A DNA stretch of 64,000 bases. Source: an uncultured Alistipes sp. (GTDB taxonomy: Bacteria > Bacteroidota > Bacteroidia > Bacteroidales > Rikenellaceae). The translations under genes and the position numbers were made by a program. The notes below the pieces were generated by a model. The model did not search any database and was not told the DNA's origin. It worked only from the letters and a program-made list of their open reading frames with translations. Below, piece after piece: positions 45,329 through 53,788 of the stretch; position 1 is the stretch's first letter; every line of letters starts with the position of its first letter. Location of the stretch: the NCBI GenBank assembly GCA_910576555.1, contig CAJTIY010000001.1, positions 124,001-188,000 on the forward strand, written 5' to 3'.

Positions 45329-45904
45329 ATGAAAAGCATCAAAGGCACCGAGACCGAACGCAACCTGCTGAAGGCGTTCGCCGGCGAGAGTCAGGCGCGC
45401 AGCCGCTACACGTTTTTTGCGAGCAAGGCCCGCAAGGAGGGTTACGAACAGATAGCCGCCGTCTTCACGGAGACCGCCGATCAGGAGAAGGAGCACGCCG
45501 AACGCTTCTTCAAGTTCCTCGAAGGGGGCACCGTCGAGATCACGGCCTCCTATCCCGCGGGACCGATCGGCACCACGGCCGAAAACCTGCTCGCGGCGGC
45601 CGAGGGCGAACGCGAGGAGTGGGACGTCCTCTACCGCACCTTCGCCGATACGGCCGAAGCGGAGGGATTCCACGAAATCGCCACCGCCTTCCGCATGATC
45701 GCAACCGTCGAGTCGGTGCACGAGCAGCGCTACCTGAAACTCCTGAGCCGCCTGACCGACGGCGATTTCTTCCGCCGCGACGGCAAGATCTGGTGGCAGT
45801 GCCGCAACTGCGGCTTCGTCTGCGAGGCTTCGCAGGCACCGCAGATCTGCCCCGCCTGCAAGCACCCGCAGGCCTACTTCGAGCCCCGGCGCGACAACTA
45901 TTGA
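45329..45904 (+). CDS. rbr: Rubrerythrin
   Basis: A 191-residue peroxide-scavenging non-haem iron protein. The ferritin-like diiron domain has the Glu-x2-His ligands in LKAFAGESQARSRYTFF, DQEKEHAERFF and ESVHEQRYLKLL; the C-terminal rubredoxin domain has CRNCGF and CPACKHPQAYF cysteine pairs. It reduces hydrogen peroxide in anaerobes, consistent with a strict gut anaerobe. A strong terminator follows, and it appears to have its own transcript, though I see no good -7 box. Confidence 0.95.
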   Translation: MKSIKGTETERNLLKAFAGESQARSRYTFFASKARKEGYEQIAAVFTETADQEKEHAERFFKFLEGGTVEITASYPAGPIGTTAENLLAAAEGEREEWDVLYRTFADTAEAEGFHEIATAFRMIATVESVHEQRYLKLLSRLTDGDFFRRDGKIWWQCRNCGFVCEASQAPQICPACKHPQAYFEPRRDNY

Positions 45905-45926
45905 TCGCGGCCGGCCGCCGATCCGA

Positions 45927-45960
45927 AAAAGGGAGCGTCGACTATTCGACGCTCCCTTTT
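45927..45960. terminator. Bidirectional Rho-independent terminator after rubrerythrin
   Basis: Perfect 15-bp stem AAAAGGGAGCGTCGA / TCGACGCTCCCTTTT with a four-base loop, between rubrerythrin and the convergent ABC permease gene. Confidence 0.88.
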
Positions 45961-46016
45961 CGATGCGGTCCGTTGCAGTTGCGGCCCGGCCGGAGGAGGC
46001 TGCGGACGCATCGGAG

Positions 46017-47240
46017 TTATTCCATTGCCTCGCGTCCCTCCTGCTCGCGCTCCTCGCGTTTGAGCACGCAGTGGATACCGATGCACGCCAATCCGCCGTA
46101 GATCGCGGCGAGCATCAGCAGCGCCTTGATCTCGGGCAGCACCTCGGCCAGCGAGGCGCCCATCGACTGCACGCGGATGAAGCCCTCCACGCCGTGGCTG
46201 CTCGGGAAGATCTGCCCGAAGGCGTAGAGCCAGCCGGGAATACCTTCGCGCGGGAACGACACGCCGCTCAACATCAGCAGCGGTATCGAGGTCCAGAGCA
46301 GCAGCAGGAGCGAATTCTCGCGGTAGCGGAACAGCGTCGAGACGGCGAGTCCCAGTGCGATGCAGGCCGCCAGATAGGCCGCCATGAATCCGAGCACGGC
46401 GCCCGTCGTTCCGTTCATCGGGAAATGGAAAAGCCTGTAGTGCAGTGCGAGGATATAGGTGCAGGTGACGCCGTAGATCGCCGCATAGACCAGTCCGCGC
46501 CCCAAGACGATCGGCAGGGTGGACATGCGGCGACGCCCCGCGGGCCGGAGCTTGCTGTAGAGACCGAACTCGCGCCACGTACCGCCGATCATGCCGATGC
46601 CGATAAGTAGCGTCTGCTGGATGATGACCATGATGATGGCCGGCATGGCGAACGATCCGTAACCCAGATAGGGGTTGAACAGGTTGTGCGACTGGTAGAT
46701 GACCGGCTGCGTGGTCGCCTGTGCCTGCGGGATGTTCGCTCCTTTGGCCACCAGACGCTGGAACTCGACCATCGCGCCCGTGGCGCCGATCGTCGTGACG
46801 AGCTCCTGAAACACCTGCCGGTACATCAGGAAGTAGCTGGCGTCGCAATAGATCGCCACGTTGGCCTGCAGGCCGCCCAGCAGGTTCTGCTCGTAGTCCG
46901 ACGGAATGTAGACCACGCCGTAGATCTTGCGATCGAAGAAGAGCCGCTCGGCCTCCTGCATATCGGTGGGCTCGTAGGCCACCACCGTATTGGGTCCGGC
47001 ATCGAACGCCTCGACGAGGCTGCGGCTGGTCGATGTGCTGCAGTCGTCGATCACGCCGATCGGCACGTTGCGCAGCACCTGCGACCCGTAGGCCAGCGAG
47101 TAGACCGTGGCGTAGATCAGCAGCGCCAGCACGAGCACCAGCAACACGCCCTCGTCGCCGAAGATCGTGCGCAGCTCGTTGCCCATCACCGACCGCAACT
47201 GCTGCCGGTAGGAGCTCATCTGTTTCGTAAAGCGGCTCAT
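46017..47240 (-). CDS. ABC-2 type permease (YhgE/YbhR-like), second of a pair
   Basis: A 407-residue inner-membrane protein with one N-terminal membrane helix (residues 32-52), a large periplasmic domain to about residue 210, and five more helices ending in GLACIGIHCVLKRE. This is the ABC-2 permease topology of YbhR/YhhJ. It is the last gene of a TolC-HlyD-permease-permease operon, one base after the preceding permease gene. No ATP-binding subunit is encoded nearby. Confidence 0.87.
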   Translation of the reverse strand: MSRFTKQMSSYRQQLRSVMGNELRTIFGDEGVLLVLVLALLIYATVYSLAYGSQVLRNVPIGVIDDCSTSTSRSLVEAFDAGPNTVVAYEPTDMQEAERLFFDRKIYGVVYIPSDYEQNLLGGLQANVAIYCDASYFLMYRQVFQELVTTIGATGAMVEFQRLVAKGANIPQAQATTQPVIYQSHNLFNPYLGYGSFAMPAIIMVIIQQTLLIGIGMIGGTWREFGLYSKLRPAGRRRMSTLPIVLGRGLVYAAIYGVTCTYILALHYRLFHFPMNGTTGAVLGFMAAYLAACIALGLAVSTLFRYRENSLLLLLWTSIPLLMLSGVSFPREGIPGWLYAFGQIFPSSHGVEGFIRVQSMGASLAEVLPEIKALLMLAAIYGGLACIGIHCVLKREEREQEGREAME

Positions 47241-47241
47241 A

Positions 47242-48420
47242 TCACAACCTCCCCCAGAATTGCTCCTCCGTGCAGACGCGCCGCAGGCGCGGCATGCAGA
47301 GAAGCGGTAAGACGATGAAAAGACCCAGCGCCCCCAGATCGGGCAGCGAGCAGACGACGGGTGCGCCGCGCAGCATCTGGTCGACGAAGATGTCGGTATA
47401 GAAAGTGAACGGGAAGATCCGGCTCAACCACTGCATCGGCTCCCACATGGCCATGATGGGAAACGTCAGGCCCGAGAAGGTGAAGGCCAGCACGGAGTAT
47501 CCGCCGCCGATCGAGAGCGAAAGGCGCAGGTTGGCCAGCAGCGAAACGATCAGCACCGAGATCGACTGATAGCTCATGATGAAGAGCAGCGTGCCGACGA
47601 AAATCACCGTCGGGCTGCCGTTGAGGGGCACGCCGACGATGCGGAAGATGACCCACAGCATGAGCGCCGAGACGAAGAACATCACGGCCGTGATGGGCAG
47701 CACCTTACCGGCGAGCGCCGTGCCGACCGACCCGCGGGCCGTGGCGAGCCACTCGGCGGCCGTGGCGTGCTTGAGCTCCGTGCCGATGGCGAAGATGGTC
47801 ACCATCACCGTGAAGATCATCAGCATCATGGGCATGAAGCTTGGCGAGAGGTAATAGCCGTAATTGATGTAGGGATTGAACAATACGTGCCGGTCGAACC
47901 GCACGGGCATCAACTGCGCCATCGCCTGACGCTGGGTGAGCCCCTGCTTGGTGAGCAGCTGCAGCTGGATTCCGGCCGTGAAGGTGGTCACGGCGGTCTG
48001 TATGTCCTTCGAGAGCAGGCCGTTCACGGTGATGTTGGTTCCCGTGACGTAGTTCTCGATGTGGGTCTGACGGTTGTCGAGGATGTTCTTCTCGAAGAAG
48101 GCGGGGATCTGCACGATCGCCATCGCCTTGCCTTCGCGCATCAGCCGCTCACCCTCGTCCATGTCCTGAATCTCGTAGGCGATCCAAGCCGTCGGCGTGG
48201 CGTCGATCATCTGCGTCACCGTGCGCGACAGCGAGCTGTGGTCCTCGTCGAGCAGCGCGATGGGAATGTCGCGCGCCACGCCCTTCTCGAAGAGCAGGGC
48301 GAAGAACGCGAACGAGACGAGCGGCAGCACGAACATCAGCACGAGATACATCGGCTGACGGACGAGTCGCTGCGCCTCGCGCCGCACGACGGCCCACATG
48401 TTATGCAGGATATTCGGCAT
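47242..48420 (-). CDS. ABC-2 type permease (YhgE/YbhR-like), first of a pair
   Basis: A 392-residue protein with the same architecture as its neighbour: N-terminal helix (MYLVLMFVLPLVSFAFFALLF in two overlapping pieces near residue 25), periplasmic domain, then five helices (FMPMMLMIFTVMVTIFAIG onward). The two probably form a heterodimeric channel. It begins eight bases after the HlyD gene. The substrate is unknown; related systems export drugs or lipophilic compounds. Confidence 0.87.
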   Translation of the reverse strand: MPNILHNMWAVVRREAQRLVRQPMYLVLMFVLPLVSFAFFALLFEKGVARDIPIALLDEDHSSLSRTVTQMIDATPTAWIAYEIQDMDEGERLMREGKAMAIVQIPAFFEKNILDNRQTHIENYVTGTNITVNGLLSKDIQTAVTTFTAGIQLQLLTKQGLTQRQAMAQLMPVRFDRHVLFNPYINYGYYLSPSFMPMMLMIFTVMVTIFAIGTELKHATAAEWLATARGSVGTALAGKVLPITAVMFFVSALMLWVIFRIVGVPLNGSPTVIFVGTLLFIMSYQSISVLIVSLLANLRLSLSIGGGYSVLAFTFSGLTFPIMAMWEPMQWLSRIFPFTFYTDIFVDQMLRGAPVVCSLPDLGALGLFIVLPLLCMPRLRRVCTEEQFWGRL

Positions 48421-48428
48421 CGCGGCGT

Positions 48429-49427
48429 CTATTTCTTCATTTCGGCGATCCGATCCCAGTCGACCAAGACGCTCATGCCGGGCCGCATGTCGGCCTCGGC
48501 CGTCACGGCCTTCGCCTTCACGGCGAACGTGCGGATGTCGAAGCCGCCCTGCGTGCGCGTCGCCGACCACGTAGCGAAGTCGGCCTGCGGCGCGATGTAG
48601 GTCACCTCGAACTCCACATCATGCCCCAGCGCGGGAACGTATCCTTGCATGCACGTGCCGATGCGGACGCCCGGCAGCAGCGTCTCCTTGATGTTGAAGG
48701 TCACCCACATGTCGCTCATGTCGAGGATCGCCACCACGGGGTAGCCGCTGCCGACCAGCTCGCCCTGCTCGGCGACGATCGTCGATACCTCGCCCGTCAC
48801 GGGAGCGTAGACCATCGCATCGTCGATGTAGCTCTCGACCTCGTCGACGGCGCCCTGCGCCTGACGCACCTTCGCGGCGGCGGCCTCCTTGTCCTCCTTG
48901 CGGGCTCCGTCGGCCGCCATATCGTACTGCGCTTTGGCGGCGCGCGCCGTAGCCTGCAGGGACTGGTAGTTGGCCTCGGCCTCATCGAGTTTCTGCGCCG
49001 GCACGACCCCCTGATCGTAAAGGTTCCGGACGCGCTCGTAGGTCTTGCGCGCCAGTTCGAGCCCTGCCTGCGCCTTCTCCCACATGTTCCGCGCCGCCTC
49101 GACCTGCTGGCGACGGGCACCGGCCACGGCGGCCGCATCGAGTGCCGATGCGGCGCTCTTCACCGCCTCGGCCTGCTGGAGCTTGGCATCCAGCTCGGGC
49201 GTCGAGAGCACGTAGAGCAACTGTCCCTTCTCTACGTGGTCGCCCTGCGCGACCTTCATTTCGGCAATACGGCCCGGTACCTTCGACGAGGCCTTGTAGG
49301 TCGTGCACTCGACCGTACCCTGAATCAGCATCGGCGTCCGCCGGGTGATGTAACGGCCGATGAGGACGACCGCGAGTACGATGACCACGGCGGCCGCGAT
49401 GATTCCGAGGATGTTGTTTCGTTTCAT
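48429..49427 (-). CDS. HlyD-family periplasmic adaptor (membrane fusion protein)
   Basis: A 332-residue protein with one N-terminal membrane helix (residues 8-25), a lipoyl half-motif (KVPGRIAEMKVAQGDHVEKGQ), a long coiled-coil hairpin (about residues 75-195, rich in Ala, Glu, Gln and Lys), a second lipoyl half (APVTGEVSTIVAEQGELV) and beta-barrel domains. It bridges inner-membrane permeases and the TolC-type channel. It lies 50 bases after tolC and eight before the permeases. Confidence 0.9.
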   Translation of the reverse strand: MKRNNILGIIAAAVVIVLAVVLIGRYITRRTPMLIQGTVECTTYKASSKVPGRIAEMKVAQGDHVEKGQLLYVLSTPELDAKLQQAEAVKSAASALDAAAVAGARRQQVEAARNMWEKAQAGLELARKTYERVRNLYDQGVVPAQKLDEAEANYQSLQATARAAKAQYDMAADGARKEDKEAAAAKVRQAQGAVDEVESYIDDAMVYAPVTGEVSTIVAEQGELVGSGYPVVAILDMSDMWVTFNIKETLLPGVRIGTCMQGYVPALGHDVEFEVTYIAPQADFATWSATRTQGGFDIRTFAVKAKAVTAEADMRPGMSVLVDWDRIAEMKK

Positions 49428-49477
49428 ATCGTTCTGATTTTACTTCATTCGTTCGTAACGTATTCCGACCGCAAGGT

Positions 49478-50935
49478 TCAACGTCCGTCGAAGCGGACGG
49501 GACGCGCATCGGCACGGCGCGCATAGGCCGTGTATTCGTCGCTCACGCCGGCCGCTTCGAGCAGCTGCGCGAGCAATTTGTCGAAATTGTAGGCCGCCTG
49601 CAGGCGCTCGATGCGCACTCCGGCGAGGTTCAGCTCGGCGTCGATCAGATCCGACGAGGAGCTCATGCCCTCGAGGAAGGCGGCATTCTTGATGCGGAGA
49701 TACTCCTCGGCGAAGTCGAGCGACGCATCGATCGAGGCCATGCGGTTGCGGTAGTTCATCATCTGGTTGTAGAGCTGCTCGACGAGCACCGAAATATCCT
49801 GCTCGGCCTTGTTGCGCAGTTCGCCCACGCGCTGCACCGTCTGCCGGGCCGCCGAATACTTGTACTCGCGGTTCAGTCCGTCGAACAGCTTGAAGCGGAC
49901 GCCCACGCCCACGGCCCAGCGGGGCACGATGCCCGAGACCTGATAGTTGTAGAACGAACCGCCGCCCATCGCCACCACCTGCGGCATGAAGTCGGCGCGC
50001 TGCACGCGGACGCCCTCCTCGGCCAGACGCTGCTTGAGCGCCACCTGCCCGAGCAGCGGGTTGCGCTGCTCGGCGAGCTGCTGGTAGTAGGTGAGCTCCT
50101 CCACGGCATCGAGCACGAACATCGCAGTGACGGGCATATAACCGCCCTCGCGGCCCAGCGTGTTGCCCAGTGCGCTCGTGATCGTGGCCACCTGCAGCTC
50201 GGCATCCTCCAGTTCGCGCTCGGCCTCGGCCATCTTGAACTCGACGTAGAGCCGCTCGCTGCGGGCGATCATACCGTTCTGCTCCAATGCGACGGCATCC
50301 TCCAGATGGCGGCGTACGCCCTCCACGACCTGCCGCCGCACCTCCACGGCCTGCATCGCCAGCGCGAGGCCGAAATAGCGCTCGACCAACTGCGACACGA
50401 GCGCATTGCGGGTCTGATTCCCCGCCTCGACGGCCGTCTGCTCGTTGATCTTCGCGGCACGATTCGCGGCATTGATCTTACCGCCCAGCCAGATCGGTAC
50501 GGTCACCTCGCCGCCCACGAACCCGAGGCTGCGGTCCTGCAGCGTGAGGAACCAGTCGGCGTTCAGCATCGGGTTGAGCAGCCCCTGAATGGAACCGATC
50601 AATGCCGGATCGGTAATGATACCGCTGCCGAGCAGACGATTCGCGACATCCTTCACCGGCGCCTTCAGCCCGTTGAAGTCGAAGCCGATGTCCTTGCCCA
50701 GATAAGTATAAGCACCCGTAATGCCGATCTGCGGCATGCGCAGACCGATCGCGGCGCGACGTTCCTGCTGCGCGGCACGCTCCTCGTGCGCCGCAGCCTT
50801 CATCGCCGGATTGTCCGCGAGCGTCGCGGCGATCGCATCGTCGAGCGTGAGCGCCTGCCGTTCCTGCGCTCCGGCAACGAACGCCGCGGCGAGCGCCGCA
50901 GCCGTAAAAGCTATTCTGCCAACTGTTTTCATCAT
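49478..50935 (-). CDS. TolC-family outer-membrane efflux protein
   Basis: A 485-residue protein with a signal peptide (MMKTVGRIAFTAAALAAAFVAGAQ) and two repeats of the outer-membrane efflux protein helix-strand pattern, beginning LTLDDAIAATLADNPAMKAA and again FDGLNREYKYSAARQTVQR. It forms the outer-membrane channel of the export system encoded by the next three genes. First gene of the operon, with a -7 box 20 bases upstream of the ATG. Confidence 0.92.
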   Translation of the reverse strand: MMKTVGRIAFTAAALAAAFVAGAQERQALTLDDAIAATLADNPAMKAAAHEERAAQQERRAAIGLRMPQIGITGAYTYLGKDIGFDFNGLKAPVKDVANRLLGSGIITDPALIGSIQGLLNPMLNADWFLTLQDRSLGFVGGEVTVPIWLGGKINAANRAAKINEQTAVEAGNQTRNALVSQLVERYFGLALAMQAVEVRRQVVEGVRRHLEDAVALEQNGMIARSERLYVEFKMAEAERELEDAELQVATITSALGNTLGREGGYMPVTAMFVLDAVEELTYYQQLAEQRNPLLGQVALKQRLAEEGVRVQRADFMPQVVAMGGGSFYNYQVSGIVPRWAVGVGVRFKLFDGLNREYKYSAARQTVQRVGELRNKAEQDISVLVEQLYNQMMNYRNRMASIDASLDFAEEYLRIKNAAFLEGMSSSSDLIDAELNLAGVRIERLQAAYNFDKLLAQLLEAAGVSDEYTAYARRADARPVRFDGR

Positions 50936-50954
50936 ATTCCGTTCGTTTTCGCGA

Positions 50955-50962
50955 CAAATGTA
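50955..50962 (-). promoter_or_regulatory. -7 promoter box (TACATTTG) for the tolC-hlyD-permease operon
   Basis: Exact TAnnTTTG on the minus strand, ending 19 bases before the start at 50935. No -33 TTTG seen. Sequence from 50963 to 51081 is the end of the ribD transcript region and shows nothing else that I can support. Confidence 0.55.
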
Positions 50963-51081
50963 AAAAGAATTGCGACCGGTTCTCCCGATCGCAAGCACTT
51001 ATGACCAATATTAGGCTGTTTTGAACACAAAACAGTCGGTTTATCCTCCCACCGCCGACCGATTGCGACGCAACCGCAAAC

Positions 51082-52161
51082 TCACGCCTTCAGGACATGG
51101 GCGTTGATCGCCCGAACCTCCGCGGCAAGCTCCGGATAGCAGCGCACGTCGACGCCCGCAGCACGCATGTCGAGCGCTCCCCGGCAGGCGGCGAACCGGT
51201 CGGGTTCGTACAACGCGAACACGGCCCGCGCGAAACCGTGGCGCACGATCAGCGCCGAGCAGCTTTCGGGTTCGCTGCGCCGCGTCGAGCAGGGCTCCAT
51301 CGAGGAGTAGATCGCCGCACCGCGCAGCTCGGCGCCCGCCGCCAGCGCTTTGGCGATCGCCTCCTGCTCGGCATGATGCGTGGACGATGTCTCGTGCGTA
51401 TAACCCGTGAACTGCCTCCCGTCGCAGGTCGCCACGACGGCCCCCACACGGTAACAGCTGTCGCTCGGCACGCAGCGGCGGCTCTCCGCAACGGCCCGAC
51501 GCAACAGGAGCAGATCCTCCTGCGTCGTATCGCGGTGCAGGGTGCAGGTCGCGACCTCCATGCCGCCGAACCGCTCGTGCCGGCAGGGGACTCCTTCGGG
51601 CGGCACGAAAGCGAATGCCGCTCCGCCGAGCGCCCCGACCCGCAACGACGGATTGACGGCCAGTCGCAGCGTATCGGCCAGCCCCTCGTCCAAAAAGAGC
51701 CGCAACACCGAAGCGCCACCCTCGACGAAGAGCGAGCGGATGCCCCGTTTCTCCAGCTCGGTCACCACGTAACGCGCCGTCAAGGGCTCGTCGCTGCGAA
51801 TCACCGCGGCACGGGATGCCAGTGCGGGCAACTCGCACCGTGCGAAGAGGTAGCGGTCGGCACCGTCCGCCGCGAAAAACCGCAGCGACGGATCGAGCCG
51901 GCCCGAAGCGGTAAGGGAGACGCGCGCGATGTCGGGCGACATGCCGGCGGCCGCGCGACGCGCACGGAGCGCCTCGTCGCGGATGAGCAATGCGGGATCG
52001 TCGCGCCGGAGCGTCTCGGCCCCGACCATGATGGCGTCGTGCGCGGCACGCAGGCGGTGCACCTCGGCCCAGTCTTCGGGCGTCGAGACGATGAGCCGCC
52101 GGGGCGTCCGATCGTCGAGAAAGCCGTCGGCCGTGACCGCGGCGGAAAGGGTGATACGCAT
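51082..52161 (-). CDS. RibD-like fusion with reversed domain order (reductase then deaminase)
   Basis: A 359-residue cytoplasmic protein. Residues 1 to about 205 are a RibD_C/dihydrofolate-reductase-like domain (RITLSAAVTADGFLDD, IMVGAETLRRDDPAL, LFVEGGASVLRLFL). Residues about 215-345 are a cytidine-deaminase-fold domain with zinc ligands His263 and catalytic Glu265 (THHAEQEAIAKAL) and Cys291 and Cys301 (MEPCSTRRSEPESC). In standard RibD the deaminase comes first. If functional it would carry out the pyrimidine deaminase and reductase steps of riboflavin synthesis, but the spacing between the two cysteines is one residue longer than in RibD, so another pteridine- or nucleotide-type substrate is possible. 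It lies 15 bases after the metallophosphoesterase gene. Confidence 0.78.
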   Translation of the reverse strand: MRITLSAAVTADGFLDDRTPRRLIVSTPEDWAEVHRLRAAHDAIMVGAETLRRDDPALLIRDEALRARRAAAGMSPDIARVSLTASGRLDPSLRFFAADGADRYLFARCELPALASRAAVIRSDEPLTARYVVTELEKRGIRSLFVEGGASVLRLFLDEGLADTLRLAVNPSLRVGALGGAAFAFVPPEGVPCRHERFGGMEVATCTLHRDTTQEDLLLLRRAVAESRRCVPSDSCYRVGAVVATCDGRQFTGYTHETSSTHHAEQEAIAKALAAGAELRGAAIYSSMEPCSTRRSEPESCSALIVRHGFARAVFALYEPDRFAACRGALDMRAAGVDVRCYPELAAEVRAINAHVLKA

Positions 52162-52176
52162 GGGATCTCTTCTTTA

Positions 52177-53352
52177 TTAGCGCGCAGCGGCAGCACTCCG
52201 CAACACCAGCAGCGTGATTTCGGGATCGGCGCCCAGCCGCATGGGGTAGGCCACGCAACCCGTGCCGTCGTTGATGTAAAGCGTACGGCCATTCTCGTCG
52301 TAACGACCGCTCCAGCGCCGGTAGATCAACTGCGCGGGCGACCACCTGCGCCCGAAAAGCCGCACGGCCGTCTGCATGGCATGCACGTGGCCCGAGAGGG
52401 TCAGATCGCCGTATCCCGCCGCCGCGACCTGCGGCCACAACTGCGGCAGATGAACGAGCGTCAGGTTGAACAGCTCGCCCGACACACCACGATAGACCGT
52501 CCCGAGGTCGGCCTGCGGCAGATCGGAGTCGTGCCGCTGCTTGCGCAGCGCCGGGTCGAACGAAATGCCCGACACCGAGATCGAATCCCCGCCGCGGACC
52601 AGAAAACGGCTCTCGTCGTCGAGCACCGTCCAGCCCATCGCACGCTGGCCCTCGATCACCGCCGCACGGCTCGCCGCAGGCGACTGCGCGAGCGTATCCT
52701 TGATGTAGACACCTACATCGTGGTTGCCCAGCACCGAGATCACGCCGTACGGCGCATCGAGGCGCCCCAGCAGACGGCGCGCCCGTGCGTCGAGCTCCGC
52801 CGAGCGGATGTTGACCAGATCGCCGCAGAAGACCACCAGATCGGGCCGCAACGCCGCCACGCTGTCGACGATACGCGTCAGCTCGCGCTCCCGATCGATC
52901 ATCGTGCCGAGGTGGATATCCGACAGCTGCACGATGCGGAAACCGTCGAAGGCCGCGGGTATTCGCGGCGATACGATCTCCTCGCGTTCGACGCGGATCG
53001 TCGTCCGTCCCTTCGTCGCTCCCCACACGAACAGCAGGACGAGCAGCGCCCCGACGACGATGCCCGTACGGCGGAGGCGCAGCAGAACGAAAAAGTAGAA
53101 CACCATGCGCGGCAGCACGGTCACCATCCATGCGAACAGCGCCCACATCGCGAAAAACATGAAACCCGTTCCGTTGTCGCGCAGCAACACGCCGCCGAGT
53201 CCGACCGCCACGGGCAGCAGATCGGTCGCCGCAGCCCATGCGATGAAGGCGATGCGGCGCCGGCGCCCGCCGAAGCGCATCCGGCGACGAACGTAGAGCC
53301 AGTCGGCGACGACGGCCGAAACGGCAAGCAGAAGGATCAACAGCAGCAACAT
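52177..53352 (-). CDS. Membrane-anchored metallophosphoesterase (YkuE/YaeI type)
   Basis: A 391-residue protein with about four N-terminal membrane segments (to residue 115) and a calcineurin-like phosphoesterase domain. Metal-binding motifs in order are VQLSDIHLG, VVFCGDLVN, VLGNHDVGVY, and GHVHAMQTAV near the C-terminus, followed by INDGTGCVAYPMRLG, typical of the YkuE/YaeI group (related to UDP-2,3-diacylglucosamine and lipid pyrophosphatases). The substrate is not known. It leads an operon with the RibD-like gene and has a full promoter about 190 bases upstream. Confidence 0.88.
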   Translation of the reverse strand: MLLLLILLLAVSAVVADWLYVRRRMRFGGRRRRIAFIAWAAATDLLPVAVGLGGVLLRDNGTGFMFFAMWALFAWMVTVLPRMVFYFFVLLRLRRTGIVVGALLVLLFVWGATKGRTTIRVEREEIVSPRIPAAFDGFRIVQLSDIHLGTMIDRERELTRIVDSVAALRPDLVVFCGDLVNIRSAELDARARRLLGRLDAPYGVISVLGNHDVGVYIKDTLAQSPAASRAAVIEGQRAMGWTVLDDESRFLVRGGDSISVSGISFDPALRKQRHDSDLPQADLGTVYRGVSGELFNLTLVHLPQLWPQVAAAGYGDLTLSGHVHAMQTAVRLFGRRWSPAQLIYRRWSGRYDENGRTLYINDGTGCVAYPMRLGADPEITLLVLRSAAAAR

Positions 53353-53544
53353 GATATTATCTGATTCTATGCGGGGATCGAATTTTTTCCGTCACCTATA
53401 ATTAATGCGACGCACGGTCGGCGGACCACAACGACACGGACCGTGTTCCGCCGCAACCGCCGCGAAACCGGCAGGGCAGGCCGCCGTCACGCTCCGTCCG
53501 CGCCGTATCGGCCGCAGCCGCAGAAACCGGCGCACCGATCCCTG
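53353..53544 (-). other. Long leader or spacer upstream of the metallophosphoesterase
   Basis: Most of the 436-base gap 53353-53788 is GC-rich without coding character. If the promoter at 53545-53576 is real, about 186 bases form a 5' leader to the phosphoesterase gene. I compared it with the FMN riboswitch consensus because of the ribD neighbour and saw no match. The remainder, 53577-53788, should hold the porin promoter, but I could not place it. Confidence 0.4.
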
Positions 53545-53576
53545 CAAAGATAATACAATCGTCGGTTCCCGCCAAA
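53545..53576 (-). promoter_or_regulatory. Full promoter (TTTG-N20-TATCTTTG) for the metallophosphoesterase-ribD operon
   Basis: Perfect consensus on the minus strand: TTTG at 53576-53573, twenty bases, TATCTTTG at 53552-53545. The first gene downstream on this strand starts at 53352. Confidence 0.6.
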
Positions 53577-53788
53577 CCGGACCGATCCCCGGCGTCCCGC
53601 AAACGCAGCCCGGAGGGCGCAGGCGGCCCTGCGCCGCACACCGCCGCCGCACCGAAAACGTGCTCCGCAACCTCCGCACACGCTTTTGGCATATAACTTG
53701 TTGAAAGCGGGGTGAGCTTGAACACGAAAAAAACAGATTGCAAGTGAAGAATCAGCTTATTCCACAAACCAAATTCATTTTTCAAGGT

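Noticed and set aside
53353..53544. FMN riboswitch upstream of the ribD-containing operon
   Set aside because: The conserved FMN-element blocks (such as AGGGGCGGGGCG and CCCACCGGCGGT types) are not present in the leader.
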